Assembly (NCBI GenBank): GCA_018066175.1
Contig: JAGHRV010000050.1
Coordinates: 1 to 59,957, forward strand
Source: Candidatus Colicola equi
GTDB lineage: Bacteria; Bacteroidota; Bacteroidia; Bacteroidales; Paludibacteraceae
Length of the DNA stretch: 59,957 nt
Direction: 5' to 3'
Each line of letters starts with the position of its first letter. Positions within the stretch are counted from its first letter, which is position 1. Shown piece after piece: positions 1-10,153 of the stretch. A program made the translations under genes and the position numbers. The notes beneath the pieces were generated by a model that saw only the letters and a program-made list of their open reading frames with translations, ran no database searches and was not told the DNA's origin.

Positions 1-1
1 G

Positions 2-10
2 TATCTTTGC
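2..10 (+). promoter_or_regulatory. -7 box of the ORF6N gene promoter
   Basis: TATCTTTGC matches the Bacteroidetes -7 consensus TAnnTTTG. The matching -33 box would lie upstream of the window. It leaves an 85-nt leader before the start codon at 96. Confidence 0.6.
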
Positions 11-95
11 AGCGTGATTCGAAAAATATCAAGTCTTAAACTTGTGTTACATATAAAAACACAACCAAATCATTAACCTTAAAAAAATAACGCTT

Positions 96-641
96 ATGTC
101 CAACATTCTCAAATATGAAGATGTAAAAGATAAAATTTTGTTGCTGCGCAATCAACAAGTTATATTAAATTGTGACATAGCGCAATTATATGGGGTGGAG
201 ACACGTGAGATTAATCAGGCAGTGAAGAATAATCCCGATAAATTTCCTTCTGGATATTTATTTCAACTTGACAATCAGGAGTTTGCAAACTTGAAATCAA
301 AAATTTTGACCTCAAGTTGGGGTGGAGTACGTAAGTTGCCAACAGCGTTTACAGAGCGCGGGCTTTATATGTTGGCAACAATATTAAAAAGTCCAACAGC
401 CACACAAACGACGATTGCCATTATTGATGCTTTTGCACAAATGCGCGAGTTGGCGCGTACAATGCAAGCAGTGGCAGAGACAGAAGATGAGAAAGAGAAG
501 AAATCATTGATGCAGAAGAGTGGAGAGTTGATAGGGGAGGTGATAGGATCGCAATTAGATACCACTGCCACAGAGACAGAGATTGAACTCAATTTCGCAG
601 TAGTTAAAATAAAACATAAAATAACTCGCAACAAAAACTAA
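96..641 (+). CDS. ORF6N domain protein (phage antirepressor-like DNA-binding protein)
   Basis: The first ~120 residues have the ORF6N pattern: an LRNQQVILNCDIAQLYGVETREINQAVK-type start (seen as ILLLRNQQVIL then DIAQLYGVETREINQ), then NPDKFPSGYLFQL and a TAFTERGLYMLATIL block. ORF6N is a DNA-binding domain of phage antirepressors, common as a solitary chromosomal gene in Bacteroidales. Residues ~125-181 are charged and probably helical. It has its own -7 box at the window edge and is followed 66 bp later by an unrelated surface protein gene. No phage structural genes lie nearby, so it is probably a domesticated or relic regulator. The family call is firm; the target is unknown. Confidence 0.85.
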   Translation: MSNILKYEDVKDKILLLRNQQVILNCDIAQLYGVETREINQAVKNNPDKFPSGYLFQLDNQEFANLKSKILTSSWGGVRKLPTAFTERGLYMLATILKSPTATQTTIAIIDAFAQMRELARTMQAVAETEDEKEKKSLMQKSGELIGEVIGSQLDTTATETEIELNFAVVKIKHKITRNKN

Positions 642-667
642 CCGTGCATCGTGCATCGTGCACCGTG
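642..667 (+). repeat. Short tandem repeat CGTGCAT
   Basis: Three to four copies of CGTGCAT/CGTGCAC sit directly behind the ORF6N stop codon, in the 66-bp gap before the next gene. No promoter-like TAnnTTTG box is visible in this gap. It may be an intergenic relic repeat; its function is unknown. Confidence 0.6.
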
Positions 668-707
668 AACTAAATAAATTATTAACCCTTTTAAAAAAAT
701 TACGCGT

Positions 708-3700
708 ATGAAAAACAAATTTTTATCGCGAATAGGGCAGTGGCATACCCCCCCCTATCTTCGCAAGTGTTTAACCTCCCTTAAGACCCTCACCCTCCTC
801 CTCGTGATGCTGATGAGTGTCAATGTGTGGGGAGAGAAAATTACCACTCTTGCTGGAATCACTAGTGGTAATAGTTATTACATTGGTGCGACCACTAGTA
901 GTAGTGACTCTTATTTTTCTGTTGATGGGTCTTCTACATCTGCCTCTATTGCAGGTGCAGCCGTGAGTAAAAAAAGCGAAGCTACTGTACTTAAGTTTAC
1001 GGCGGTTACCGATGGTTGGACCATACAGTTTGAAGGTGGTTACTATTTAGGTTTGAAAAATTCTAAAGATAATGGTAAGGTTCAAGTAGTTGAGGACGCT
1101 GTGACTTGGACAATAGAAGAAGTTACAGACAAAGGTCTTCTCAAGTTACATCCGAATGATTCGTATTCTTTGCAAAAGAATAATGGTGGTGCTCAATTTG
1201 GTTCTTATGGTAATACTCAAACTAATGTTTGGTTAGAGGCTGCTAGTGCTTCCAAAACTCTTGTCTCTATCGCCATTTCAGGCACTCCTAACAAAACTGC
1301 TTATGAGACAGGCGAGAGTTTTGATGTAACAGGTCTAACCGTTACTGGTACGTATGATGATACTTCGACAGATGATTTGACAGATGATGCAGAATGGACT
1401 ATTGCCCCTGCTACCTTTACTTCTACTTCTCAAACCTCCGTTAGCGTAACCGCTACCGTTGGTGAAAAAAGTGATACAAAACAATATAATGTTACCGTAA
1501 CTGAGCACGATGTTGTTCCTGGTACGTATGAAATAGCTCTTAATAAAGATTTGTATGGAATAGCAGCGGTAGGTAGTGTTGCTGAAGAACAAAGTACTAA
1601 GGTGCACGATATTACCATAGTTTCTGGAAAGAATAGTGGTAATGCCACCTATTATGATGCCGCTCATATCCGCTACTATCAGGGGAATTACTTAAAACTT
1701 TCCGTTCCTGATGGTTATGAGATTACCTCCGTTGTATTTGCAGAACCTTCGTCAAGTAAGAGATGGGATGGAAGCATTACTTCTACTCCTGATTCTTATA
1801 ATGCAGACACTAAGACGTGGACAGGTAAAAGCCAAAACGTGGATTTTGCTTTTGGTGCACAAAATCGCCCTGCAAAAATTACCGTTACCTTTGCAGAAAA
1901 GAAAGTCGTTTCTAGCATTGCTGTTAAAACTGCTCCATCAAAAACCACTTATTATGTAGGTGATGAATTAGACCCTGCCGGATTAGTTATTACTGCTTCT
2001 TATGCCTCTGGTGACCCCGAGGATATCGCTTATACCGAAGCCAACAAAGACGCTTTCTCTTTCTCCGGCTTTAACTCCGAAGCAGTTGCCACTGGTCAAG
2101 AAGTTACGGTTACCTATGCAGAAAAAACTGCAACCTTCAATGTTGATATACAAGCAGCTCGTACTTTGAATAGTATCGTGGTTGCTTCTAATCCTACAAA
2201 GATGGTTTATGAAGTAGGTGAGGCTCTTGATTTGACCGGCTTAGTAGTTAATGGTATTTATTCAACTGGTGCCCCTGAGGCTGTTGAATACACCGCATCC
2301 CCTGCTAATGGCGCAATCTTAGATGCTGTTGGAACAACTACCGTTACCCTTACTTCTGTAGATAATACCGAACTAACAACTTCCTTTAATGTTACCGTAA
2401 CTGCTCCAGTAGGCGACAAACTGACTCCTGCTCTTGTTGGTAACAAATCTTCTTATGCACAATGGGATAATGCTTATGTCGGAACGTATGCCACATATAT
2501 TGGCTATGCAATGGGTGGTGATGCTAAATTCCAATTAAAATCAAAAGATAATGTGGCAGGTATTGTAAGTACAGTATCCGGTGGCTACATCGCAAAAGTT
2601 AAAGTTGATTGGGAAACCGTACCAGGTGATGGCAAGGGATTAAAAGTCTTTGGCTCTCATACTGCTTATACCGCAGCTTCTGATTTGTATGGCGACAACA
2701 AGGGTACTGAAATAGGAAGCATTTTAGCCAGCGCTACTGAATTGACAATTACCGACGAATATGAATATGTTGGTGTTCGTTCTGTTGATGGTGCTATTTA
2801 CTTGAAGTCTATCACCTTCGTTTGGTCTGCTCCTAAGGAATTAGAAAGCATTGCCGTTAAGACTGCTCCTACCGTAGTTAATTATGCTGCTGGTGAGTTC
2901 TTCAACCCTGCAGGATTGGTAATTACAGCTTCTTACGATGACGAATCTACTGCTGATATCGCTTACGAAGGCAATGAGGATAAATTCTCCTTCAGCCCTG
3001 CATTAGATGTTGCATTAGCAACTACCGATGAACAAGTAACTATCACTTATGGTGGCAAATCTTGCGACCAAGCTATTACCGTTAAGAATATCGAACTCAC
3101 TTCTATCGTTGTTTCCGGTGACCTTTCAAAGACCGAATACACCGAAGGTGACGATTTTGATTTCACAGGCTTAGTTGCTACCGGTCATTATTCTGATGAA
3201 TCTCATAAGACTATCACCGACCAAGTAGCTTGGTCTATCGACCCTGCTACTTTGACTGCCGGTCAAATTTCTGTTAAGGTTATTGCTACAATGAACGAAG
3301 TCAGCGGCGATAAATCTTACGACATTACCGTTGCTGCCGCTCCGCTTGAAGTAACTTGGGATGCAACCGCACAAGGATACGAGAACTCCCAAGATGTGAC
3401 AGAGGCAGATTTTAATGCTATCATTAATGCTGAATTCGAAGAGGGTAAATATTATACTACTGGTACGGCCGTGCGTGTGTATGGTGGAAAGACTTTCGCT
3501 ATTCATGCAGCAAGTGGTTACAAAATTACAAGCATCGTAATTGGTTTCGGTTCCGGTGATAAGTCTAACGAAATTACGGCTGACTGCGGCACATATTCCA
3601 ATGGTACTTGGACAGGACTTTCTAAGGATGTCACATTTACAGTAGGTGGCACTAAAGACCATAGACGTCTGATGACATTTACCGTTACTTATGCCGTTGC

Positions 3701-6700
3701 TGCTCCTTCTGCTGCTACTCCTACTATCACTCCTTCTGCTGAGGCTGAGATTTATTGGGAGCCAATCACCGTAACTCTTGCTACTACAACCGAAGAGGCT
3801 GCTATCCATTACACGACCGATGGCACAGATCCTACAACCGCTTCTGACTTGTATGAGAATCCTATCGCAGTTTCTGCTACTACCACCATCAAGGCTATTG
3901 CCGTTAAGGATGGTTTGGATGATAGCGAAGTTGCAACTAAGACCTTCAACTTCGGTCCTGTATATGCAAACCTTGTTGATTTGGTTAATGCTGGTGAGCC
4001 AACAACCACTGGAAAAACTGTTAAGGTGACGTTAACCAATGAAGAGATTGCTGCCTTTGATGGAACACAAGGAATCTATATTGATGTTCCGACCGACCCT
4101 GTTAAACGTATTGAGGTTTATTGCAAGAATCGTCCTGAAGCATGGGTGGTTGGCGGTACTGTTTCCGGTACATTACAATGCACGTGGAAGAAGTATATCA
4201 GCACTAGCACTTGGGAACTTTGCCCAACTTCTTGGACTGAGTTGGCCTACAATCCTCCTGCCGGAACTACCGAAGTGGTTCTAACGGGTACTCCTACCAA
4301 GAATGTTTATGTTGATGGTGAAGCATTTGACCCGACAGGTATCACCGTTACTGCTACTATCAATGGCGTTCCAACTGTAGTAACAGAAGGAATTACTTGG
4401 AGTGTTGAGACTCTGACTTTGGGCACAACTTCTATTGATATTACCGCTACATATAATAATGTAGTAAGTAACACCATTGAGAATTTTGCCGTTACTGTTA
4501 ACGAAATCCAAGAAAGCACTATCGCTAACTTCATCGAAAGTGAAGGTGGTCGCTGCTACTTGATTGGTACTGTAAGTGACTTTAATAGTAGTACTAAACG
4601 TTTCAATCTCACGGATGCAACGGGTACTCTCTATATTTACTCACATAGTTTAGCAACAGGTATTACTGAGGTTGCAAATGATGATTATATCAAGGTTTTG
4701 GCAGAAACATATAGTACTAAATATGAAAATGCTGAGAATGTTGTCGTAATTGAGAAACTTGATAAACCTCAAGTTGACGTAAAAGGCATTAGCCTGAATA
4801 AGACAGAAACCACTATCACTATTGGCAAGACCGAAACATTAGTGGCTACGATTGAGCCTCTTGATGCTTCTGATAAGGGAGTGAGTTGGTCTTCCAGCAA
4901 CGAAACCGTTGCAACCGTAGAAGGTGGTGTCGTTACCGCTGTGGCTGAAGGTACTGCCGTTATTACGGTAACTACTAATTTCAAAAAAGAAGAAGTTCCG
5001 TTCACTGCTACTTGCAATGTATCTGTTGTTGCTGCACAAGTTAAGTACTTCGTTTTGGCAACCAGCATTGATGACATCAACGCTGCTGTTACCAATGGCA
5101 AGAAAGTCGTTATTGCTCCTGCTACCAGTGAAACTGAAGAAGTCGTTATGGGTACTTACGTAAGTGGTAATAACATCAAAGCTATCGAAGCTGACTACGC
5201 TGACGAACGTCTCGCTCTTGAAGTTGGTGAAGATGCATTCTATTCCATCGCTAAGGATGGTGACTACTACACTTTCCAAGATGGTAATGGCAAATACATC
5301 TATGCTGCCGGTGGTACAGGTAAAAACAACTACCTCAAAGCGAAAGCCGAATTAGAAGCTACCGGTAAATGGTCTGTAACTATTGATGCTAACACCAAGA
5401 ATGCTACTATTAGGACCTCGGATAATACCGTTGCAAGACATACTATTAGATTCAATAGTACTTTGTTCTCTTGCTATGAATCCGGTCAAAGTGATGTTGC
5501 CCTCTATGTAGAGGCAGAGAAACCTCAGTATATCCCTGTTGAAAGCATCGAATTAAATGAGACCTCCGCAGAGGTAATGGTTGGTAAGAAACTGACTCTC
5601 ACCGCTACTGTAGGTCCGGACAATGCTACTCAAAAGGGTGTAACTTGGACTTCTAACAACGACAAAGTAACCGTTGATGCTAATGGTCTCGTGACCGTTG
5701 ATGCTGAAGCCACTGTTGGTGCTACTGCTACTATTACTGCTACTACCGTTGGAACTCAAACTGAAGGCGGTGATGATCATCTAACTGCTACTTGCACTAT
5801 TACTGTTATTGCTCCTGTAGTAAATAATTACTATCTCGTAACCGATGCATCAACTTTGCATGCAGGTGACATCATCGTATTGGGAGCAACCAAAGATGAC
5901 CAGAGTTATGTAAATGGTGATTTGTCAGGAGATTTCTTGACAAGTGTTGAAGCAACTATCACAGATGACGTTCTATCTACTGCTGATGCTTGCGAGTTTG
6001 TCCTTGGTGGCGAAGAAGGTGCTTGGACGCTCACATCTGTTAATGGCGCATTAGGTGCAACGGCTGTTAAGAAACTCACGTATGTTGGCACACAGACGGG
6101 CTTTGTTGGTACATGGACTATCAGCATTGATGAAGACAACAATGCTACGATTGCTCCTGACGCAGAAGGTTATGGTCGCTTCATGTATAATGCGGGTAGT
6201 CCTCGCTTCTTGACTTATACAAGTGATGCTTCTGCTACGATGCTCCTGCCGCAACTCTATCGCAAATATGAGACCATTCGTACAGGTATGGTTGATGGCC
6301 AAATTGGTACAGGCTGCCAAACTAAGAACATTCTTGATGTGAAGGGTGCTACGCTCTATCAAGTGAACTACACCTATGGCTGCTATCTTGAGTTCATGGA
6401 AGTAACTTATCCTGTTGCAGCTGGTATGCCTATCATCATGCAAGCTGATGGCACAAATGGTGGTAAGGTTGAAGTTCTATATGGAGAGAACGAAGTAACA
6501 GAAGCAATATATAATGACGATGGCTTACATGGCTACATTGGTTCCGTTAAATTCGATATCCCAAAGGGTTATCCTTACTATGTATTCAAAGGTGGTATGT
6601 TGCGTCCTTCTCAAGGGAACTACACCACCAGCGGACACGCTTACATTAAATTGGACGAGGTTCCAACCACAGACCAAACGGAAGGCAGTCCTGCTCCACG

Positions 6701-6854
6701 TCGTCGCATGAGTGTGGGTATCGAACGTAGCATGCCAACAGGCTTTGAAACAATCATGATGCAGAAGGGTATGAACAAGGTTATCATGAATAACCAACTC
6801 TACCTCATCCGTGATGGCAAACTCTTCAATGCTCAAGGTGCGCTCGTAAAATAA
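708..6854 (+). CDS. Giant secreted surface protein with bacterial Ig-like domains and short C-terminal sorting tail
   Basis: A 2,048-residue exported protein. The start carries a ~24-residue extension before a hydrophobic signal segment (about residues 25-42, [15 protein letters not shown]). At least six Big_3-like Ig repeats follow (pattern ‘SIAV...P.KT.Y..GE.FD.TGLVVTA.Y’; roughly residues 186-270, 400-485, 490-565, 715-800, 805-880 and 1185-1265). There is a chitobiase C-terminal-type domain ([11 protein letters not shown], ~1000-1090), an OB-like [11 protein letters not shown] segment (~1270-1350), and two Big_2 repeats ([13 protein letters not shown] ~1360-1440; [12 protein letters not shown] ~1605-1705). 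The last 26 residues ([21 protein letters not shown]) match the tail found on six other proteins here. Such proteins are usually adhesive or structural; no catalytic domain is visible. A hairpin follows the stop. Confidence 0.8.
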   Translation: MKNKFLSRIGQWHTPPYLRKCLTSLKTLTLLLVMLMSVNVWGEKITTLAGITSGNSYYIGATTSSSDSYFSVDGSSTSASIAGAAVSKKSEATVLKFTAVTDGWTIQFEGGYYLGLKNSKDNGKVQVVEDAVTWTIEEVTDKGLLKLHPNDSYSLQKNNGGAQFGSYGNTQTNVWLEAASASKTLVSIAISGTPNKTAYETGESFDVTGLTVTGTYDDTSTDDLTDDAEWTIAPATFTSTSQTSVSVTATVGEKSDTKQYNVTVTEHDVVPGTYEIALNKDLYGIAAVGSVAEEQSTKVHDITIVSGKNSGNATYYDAAHIRYYQGNYLKLSVPDGYEITSVVFAEPSSSKRWDGSITSTPDSYNADTKTWTGKSQNVDFAFGAQNRPAKITVTFAEKKVVSSIAVKTAPSKTTYYVGDELDPAGLVITASYASGDPEDIAYTEANKDAFSFSGFNSEAVATGQEVTVTYAEKTATFNVDIQAARTLNSIVVASNPTKMVYEVGEALDLTGLVVNGIYSTGAPEAVEYTASPANGAILDAVGTTTVTLTSVDNTELTTSFNVTVTAPVGDKLTPALVGNKSSYAQWDNAYVGTYATYIGYAMGGDAKFQLKSKDNVAGIVSTVSGGYIAKVKVDWETVPGDGKGLKVFGSHTAYTAASDLYGDNKGTEIGSILASATELTITDEYEYVGVRSVDGAIYLKSITFVWSAPKELESIAVKTAPTVVNYAAGEFFNPAGLVITASYDDESTADIAYEGNEDKFSFSPALDVALATTDEQVTITYGGKSCDQAITVKNIELTSIVVSGDLSKTEYTEGDDFDFTGLVATGHYSDESHKTITDQVAWSIDPATLTAGQISVKVIATMNEVSGDKSYDITVAAAPLEVTWDATAQGYENSQDVTEADFNAIINAEFEEGKYYTTGTAVRVYGGKTFAIHAASGYKITSIVIGFGSGDKSNEITADCGTYSNGTWTGLSKDVTFTVGGTKDHRRLMTFTVTYAVAAPSAATPTITPSAEAEIYWEPITVTLATTTEEAAIHYTTDGTDPTTASDLYENPIAVSATTTIKAIAVKDGLDDSEVATKTFNFGPVYANLVDLVNAGEPTTTGKTVKVTLTNEEIAAFDGTQGIYIDVPTDPVKRIEVYCKNRPEAWVVGGTVSGTLQCTWKKYISTSTWELCPTSWTELAYNPPAGTTEVVLTGTPTKNVYVDGEAFDPTGITVTATINGVPTVVTEGITWSVETLTLGTTSIDITATYNNVVSNTIENFAVTVNEIQESTIANFIESEGGRCYLIGTVSDFNSSTKRFNLTDATGTLYIYSHSLATGITEVANDDYIKVLAETYSTKYENAENVVVIEKLDKPQVDVKGISLNKTETTITIGKTETLVATIEPLDASDKGVSWSSSNETVATVEGGVVTAVAEGTAVITVTTNFKKEEVPFTATCNVSVVAAQVKYFVLATSIDDINAAVTNGKKVVIAPATSETEEVVMGTYVSGNNIKAIEADYADERLALEVGEDAFYSIAKDGDYYTFQDGNGKYIYAAGGTGKNNYLKAKAELEATGKWSVTIDANTKNATIRTSDNTVARHTIRFNSTLFSCYESGQSDVALYVEAEKPQYIPVESIELNETSAEVMVGKKLTLTATVGPDNATQKGVTWTSNNDKVTVDANGLVTVDAEATVGATATITATTVGTQTEGGDDHLTATCTITVIAPVVNNYYLVTDASTLHAGDIIVLGATKDDQSYVNGDLSGDFLTSVEATITDDVLSTADACEFVLGGEEGAWTLTSVNGALGATAVKKLTYVGTQTGFVGTWTISIDEDNNATIAPDAEGYGRFMYNAGSPRFLTYTSDASATMLLPQLYRKYETIRTGMVDGQIGTGCQTKNILDVKGATLYQVNYTYGCYLEFMEVTYPVAAGMPIIMQADGTNGGKVEVLYGENEVTEAIYNDDGLHGYIGSVKFDIPKGYPYYVFKGGMLRPSQGNYTTSGHAYIKLDEVPTTDQTEGSPAPRRRMSVGIERSMPTGFETIMMQKGMNKVIMNNQLYLIRDGKLFNAQGALVK

Positions 6855-6869
6855 GTGTATAATTCCTAT

Positions 6870-6898
6870 CCTAATCCATCCCAATCGGGTGGGTTAGG
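6870..6898 (+). terminator. Hairpin after the giant Ig-like gene
   Basis: A 12-bp stem (CCTAATCCATCC with GGGTGGGTTAGG, two G-U pairs) closes a 5-nt loop. The run after it is A-rich rather than U-rich, so termination is likely but not classical. Confidence 0.5.
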
Positions 6899-6916
6899 GT
6901 AGAAAAATACTCCAAT

Positions 6917-7321
6917 ATGAAGAAAGTTGTAGTAATAGCAGAACGTGCCGAAGATGGCTTCTATAGCGTTTATACGGATGCTGAAGCATTGCCTTTTGGC
7001 GTCGTGGGCGAAGGATCTACCTTGGCGGAAGCGATAGGTGATTTCAAAAACGTTTACGCAGCTATGCGGGATGCATATATGACTGAAACAAATAATACAT
7101 TGGATGTCGATTTCGAATTCCAATGTGATATGCGCTCGCTATTGCAGTACTATTATACTTACATGACTTTAGCTGGAATGCAACGATTGACGGGCATCAA
7201 TCAAGGACAACTAAGTCAGTATATTAATGGCACTCGTAATCCTTCTCTTCGTACAACTTCAAAAATTGAATCTGCTCTACAACGATTTGGACATGAACTT
7301 AGCCAAGTAACATTTATTTAA
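6917..7321 (+). CDS. HicB-like domain / HTH regulator, solitary
   Basis: 134 residues. The N-terminal half looks HicB-like (KKVVVIAERAEDGFYSVY, then VGEGSTLAEAIGDFKN). The C-terminal half has a Cro/XRE-type helix-turn-helix (MQRLTGINQGQLSQYINGTRNPS, about residues 92-115). HicB proteins neutralise a HicA RNase and repress their own operon. I find no ~60-residue HicA-like reading frame immediately on either side, so this is probably an orphan regulator or one that lost its toxin. The next gene is a 45-residue peptide 13 bp downstream, which it could control. Confidence 0.75.
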   Translation: MKKVVVIAERAEDGFYSVYTDAEALPFGVVGEGSTLAEAIGDFKNVYAAMRDAYMTETNNTLDVDFEFQCDMRSLLQYYYTYMTLAGMQRLTGINQGQLSQYINGTRNPSLRTTSKIESALQRFGHELSQVTFI

Positions 7322-7334
7322 TAGATTAAAAACG

Positions 7335-7472
7335 ATGAAAAAAATGTATAAAAACCCTCAAACTGAAACGGTTCAATTCGCAGCTGGCGAATTGATGGGT
7401 GTTACAATTGGAGGCTCTCCAATTCCTGGACCAATTGATGCTCCAAGCCGCAACGCCTATCATCCGTTCTAA
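7335..7472 (+). CDS. Small peptide, MKKxYxxPQ family, possible double-glycine-type leader
   Basis: 45 residues, beginning MKKMYKNPQTETVQF and running through ELMGVTIGGSPIPGP to a Pro/Asp/Arg-containing end. It lies 13 bp behind the HicB-like gene and before a terminator hairpin, so it is a credible gene despite its size. The second peptide at 19314 shares the MKKxYxxPQ start, the spacing, an I-x-G-S segment and a Pro/Ala-rich end. Short proteins of this general form recur in Bacteroidales and have no function I know of. The segment before IGGS resembles, imperfectly, a double-glycine export leader. No peptidase or exporter gene is adjacent. Confidence 0.65.
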   Translation: MKKMYKNPQTETVQFAAGELMGVTIGGSPIPGPIDAPSRNAYHPF

Positions 7473-7516
7473 TGAACCTAACTCTATCGCTCCTCAGAGC
7501 ATAGAGATTCTACTAC

Positions 7517-7544
7517 CCAAAGCCCGCCATCCGGTGGGCTTTGG
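7517..7544 (+). terminator. Strong hairpin behind the 45-residue peptide gene
   Basis: A 12-bp stem (CCAAAGCCCGCC / GGTGGGCTTTGG, one G-U pair) closes an ATCC loop. No U-run follows. Its core is repeated after the downstream ATPase gene. Confidence 0.55.
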
Positions 7545-7552
7545 TGTGTGAA
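7520..7552 (+). repeat. 33-bp direct repeat R1, left copy
   Basis: Identical over 33 bp to 9243-9275. It contains most of the hairpin at 7517-7544 plus the trailing GGTGTGTGAA. The two copies bracket the ATPase gene at 7692. Confidence 0.85.
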
Positions 7553-7619
7553 TAGATATGTCTAATCTAATCCAAATAAGATGTGAAATAGGCATTAAAT
7601 TGCTTATTTTTGCATTTTT

Positions 7620-7654
7620 CTGAAAAATAAGTATAAAAATATTTGCTTATTTGG
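7620..7654 (+). repeat. 35-bp direct repeat R2, left copy (contains the -33 box)
   Basis: CTGAAAAATAAG, 10 variable bases, then TTTGCTTATTTGG; the same arrangement with the same spacing recurs at 9160-9194. Within each copy AAATAAG and CTTATTT form an inverted repeat, so it may be an operator. The TTTG at 7642 is the -33 box of the ATPase promoter. Confidence 0.75.
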
Positions 7655-7674
7655 TATATTTTGTGTAATTTTGC
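7642..7674 (+). promoter_or_regulatory. Promoter of the first DUF4143 ATPase
   Basis: TTTG at 7642-7645, 20 bp, then TAATTTTGC at 7666-7674. Transcription would start around 7680, downstream of the TTG at 7671. This makes the ATG at 7692 the real start codon. Confidence 0.75.
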
Positions 7675-7691
7675 ACAAAATTTATCGCTTT

Positions 7692-9155
7692 ATGGAATAT
7701 ACGGAACTATTAGAAAAGCAAATTATTGGCCGTTTACGTGTAGATAACCCTTGGTGGACTGAGGGGGAAGTCCCTTCTTTTTATAAGGAAATGAATCCTA
7801 GATTGTATTTGGATATCTTTTATCCGTTAGTAAAAGACGTTGAATTAAGGCGAGCCATTATATTAATGGGGCCCAGACGTGTGGGAAAAACTGTGATGCT
7901 TTATCATACTATTCAACGTCTAATAGATGATGGAGTCCCTGCTCAAAATATCATTTATATATCCGTTGAAACTCCAATCTACAATAAGATATATTTGGAG
8001 CAATTATTTAATTTATCCAAACAGACATTAGGCAAAAATGACGATAACCAATCTGTATATTACGTATTCTTTGATGAGATCCAATATTTAAAAGACTGGG
8101 AAGTAAATCTCAAATCGTTGGTTGACACATATAAAAATGTTAAATTTGTTGCATCCGGCTCCGCTGCTGCTGAGTTGAAAAAACGGAGTGACGAGAGTGG
8201 GGCAGGGCGTTTTACAGATTTCAGCTTACCTCCTTTAACTTTCTATGAATATATTCATCTCAAAGGATATAAACATCTAATGCTTTCTAATGCGATACAA
8301 TGGGGAAATGGAAAAAGTCCTTTTTGGAATACTGTAGATATTGAGAAATTGAATTCTTTGTTCTTGGATTATATCAATTATGGTGGCTACCCAGAAGTGG
8401 TTTTTAATGAGAAGATACAAGAAAATCCAGGTCAATTTATTCGTCATGATATCATTGATAAAGTGTTGCTCCGTGATTTGCCAAGCTTATATGGAATACA
8501 GGATGTGCAAGAACTGAATTCGCTGTTCACTATGATTGCATATCATTCTGGAAGTCAGTTCTCGTATGAAAACATGTCTAAAGAATCTGGGGTTCGCAAG
8601 GATTTGCTGAAAAAATATATTGCTTATTTAGAGGCCGCTTTCTTGATTAAAGTCATTCATCGAACAGATGACACCGCTAAAAAATATCAACGCGAAGTTT
8701 GTTTCAAGATTTATCTTACTAATCCTTCCTTGAGATGCGCGTTATTTCAACCAATTCATGAAACGGATGCTGAAATAGGAGATTTAGTGGAAACCGCAGT
8801 ATATGCTCAATGGATTCCTCGTCATGGAGTTGATATATCATATGCAAATTGGAGACTAAATAACAAGGAACAAGGCGAAGTCGATATTGTGGGCATAGAT
8901 ATAGCTCATCAAAAACCATATTGGACTGTGGAAATTAAATGGAGCGACCGCTTTGCCGACAATCCTGGTGAATTAGAGTCCCTTTTATGGTATATGCCAC
9001 GCAATAATGTAAAGGAGGCTATTGTTACTACCAAAACAATAATGACTGATAAACAATTAGATAATGTAATCCTACATTTCGTCCCTGTAGCATGTTATGC
9101 TTATACAGTAGGAGAAAATACACTCAAACGTACACAGGATAGATATGGCTTATAA
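7692..9155 (+). CDS. DUF4143-type AAA+ ATPase (AAA_14 family)
   Basis: 487 residues from the ATG (MEYTELLEKQ). The frame is open to a TTG at 7671, but that overlaps the -7 box. Walker A is GPRRVGKT (about residue 60), Walker B VFFDEIQYL, and the sensor segment is KFVASGSAAAELK. A winged-helix region and a C-terminal nuclease-like fold follow, with E-V-D-I and VEIKWSD resembling the D-(D/E)-x-K nuclease core. These ATPases are very common in Bacteroidetes genomes, usually alone and of unknown function. The gene is bracketed by two pairs of direct repeats (7520/9243 and 7620/9160), as if it arrived as a unit. A second, divergent family member lies at 55144. Confidence 0.85.
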   Translation: MEYTELLEKQIIGRLRVDNPWWTEGEVPSFYKEMNPRLYLDIFYPLVKDVELRRAIILMGPRRVGKTVMLYHTIQRLIDDGVPAQNIIYISVETPIYNKIYLEQLFNLSKQTLGKNDDNQSVYYVFFDEIQYLKDWEVNLKSLVDTYKNVKFVASGSAAAELKKRSDESGAGRFTDFSLPPLTFYEYIHLKGYKHLMLSNAIQWGNGKSPFWNTVDIEKLNSLFLDYINYGGYPEVVFNEKIQENPGQFIRHDIIDKVLLRDLPSLYGIQDVQELNSLFTMIAYHSGSQFSYENMSKESGVRKDLLKKYIAYLEAAFLIKVIHRTDDTAKKYQREVCFKIYLTNPSLRCALFQPIHETDAEIGDLVETAVYAQWIPRHGVDISYANWRLNNKEQGEVDIVGIDIAHQKPYWTVEIKWSDRFADNPGELESLLWYMPRNNVKEAIVTTKTIMTDKQLDNVILHFVPVACYAYTVGENTLKRTQDRYGL

Positions 9156-9159
9156 TCTG

Positions 9160-9194
9160 CTGAAAAATAAGGGTGTAATTTTTTGCTTATTTGG
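9160..9194 (+). repeat. 35-bp direct repeat R2, right copy, with a promoter-like arrangement
   Basis: It repeats CTGAAAAATAAG-N10-TTTGCTTATTTGG from 7620. Exactly 20 bp after its TTTG (9182-9185) lies TAAGTTGT (9206-9213), one mismatch from TAnnTTTG. It could therefore be a weak promoter for the structured RNA downstream. Confidence 0.55.
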
Positions 9195-9242
9195 AAAGTG
9201 TGATGTAAGTTGTTGAAAATCATCTATTTAATTTGTGAAAAT

Positions 9243-9275
9243 AAGCCCGCCATCCGGTGGGCTTTGGTGTGTGAA
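9243..9275 (+). repeat. 33-bp direct repeat R1, right copy
   Basis: Identical to 7520-7552. It folds into a 9-bp hairpin (AAGCCCGCC / GGTGGGCTT, ATCC loop) and may terminate the ATPase transcript. Confidence 0.8.
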
Positions 9276-10069
9276 AGTGCAAAATGCAATTGCACTTTGC
9301 ACATTGTTCTATCTGAGGAAATGCTGGCAGGAGCTGCCCTTTGGTAGGGGTTTAGACTAACTAAGGAATCACTAAGGTCGTTAACGCCTAATTTTTGTCT
9401 CCCGCAGACTACGTCGAGACAGCAGGTTCGTAAAGGTCAATTGCCACTCCGTTTAATTGACAGACGACCTGAGTCTCTCCTCTCCTCATCGGTGTTACCA
9501 CTTCTTTGGGTATGCGATCATGAGCGAGCTCCTATACCGCTCTGACTTACAGTCCTACTCTGCTACTCTGTACAGAGCATATCCCAATCTTTCAATTGTT
9601 CCGATTCGCTTCGTTCATAAAATCGGTCCTTCGGACAAATCTTTCAATCATCCCCCTCCCGAAGAGGTGGTAACACCGATGAGGCATGGTGTTCCCGCTT
9701 GACGGGGAAACCGTATCTAGGGAAAAGGATGTGGCAATTGACCTTTACGAGCCTGCTGTCTCGACGACTTTGCGCGAAGCGCCGAACTTATGGCGGCACG
9801 CCATCGAATCATTTATAGCGAAATAGGCTTAATCACGGAGGTGGTGCGGGTCGGATAGTAGATAGACTACGGGAACTTGTTCATGGTAGGATATCTATTA
9901 GCTGAGACGCAATAGGACGCCAGTCCTTAGCCTATGTAGCTATCGGATTTGTTGCGCAGCAACCGTCAAAATTTCTGCGTTGTCTGCGTCGTCTGCGGGC
10001 ACAAATAGTCAATGTCAACGTTAACGTTAATGTCAAAAATGGCACTTTCTACCCAAAGTTGCCATTTTT
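9276..10069 (+). ncRNA. Candidate large structured noncoding RNA
   Basis: About 790 bp with no credible protein gene but dense complementarity. The arms 9412-9447 and 9731-9766 pair over 36 bp (35 Watson-Crick and one G-U). Nested inside, 9484-9510 and 9658-9684 pair over 27 bp (25 plus two G-U). In all three wobbles the U is on the left and the G on the right when read on +; on the minus strand they would be A-C mismatches, which argues for a + RNA. Further hairpins: GGCAG-gag-CTGCC (9326-9338), GCGC-gaa-GCGC (9772-9782), ATGGCG-gca-CGCCAT (9790-9804), GTAG/CTAC (9858-9870), GGAC-gcca-GTCC (9915-9926), GTTGC-gca-GCAAC (9951-9963), and ATAGGCT/AGCCTAT (9823/9929). A 26-bp near-palindrome lies at 9277-9302. 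A U-tract terminator closes it. It is not recognised as tmRNA, RNase P, 6S RNA or a group II intron. The boundaries are estimates. Confidence 0.6.
10035..10069 (+). terminator. Rho-independent terminator closing the structured RNA region
   Basis: AAAAATGGCA pairs with TGCCATTTTT, with an inner CTTT/AAAG helix and one bulged U. The right arm ends in a U-run. It lies just before the next promoter. Confidence 0.7.
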
Positions 10070-10070
10070 A

Positions 10071-10103
10071 TTTGCATATATCAAAAAAAAGTTGTATCTT
10101 TGC
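10071..10103 (+). promoter_or_regulatory. Promoter of the AbiE-like pair
   Basis: TTTG at 10071-10074, 20 bp, TATCTTTGC at 10095-10103. The start codon is 50 bp further on. Confidence 0.8.
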
Positions 10104-10153
10104 AGCCGAAAATCAAATTCAATTTGAAATCTGTCCAATAATATATTAAGTTT

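Noticed and set aside
6917..7472. HicAB toxin-antitoxin pair
   Set aside because: The neighbouring 45-residue peptide lacks the HicA dsRNA-binding pattern (no G-S-H motif), so a functional HicA is not shown.
9457..9702. 81-codon frame inside the structured RNA region
   Set aside because: It spans both arms of the 27-bp helix, has no family features, and its composition follows the inverted repeats rather than a protein.
9276..10069. Group II intron, tmRNA, RNase P RNA or retron RNA
   Set aside because: No domain V-like hairpin with AGC/GUUC core, no tag reading frame or tRNA-like end, no conserved GAGGAAAGUCC or ACAGAA blocks, and no reverse transcriptase nearby.
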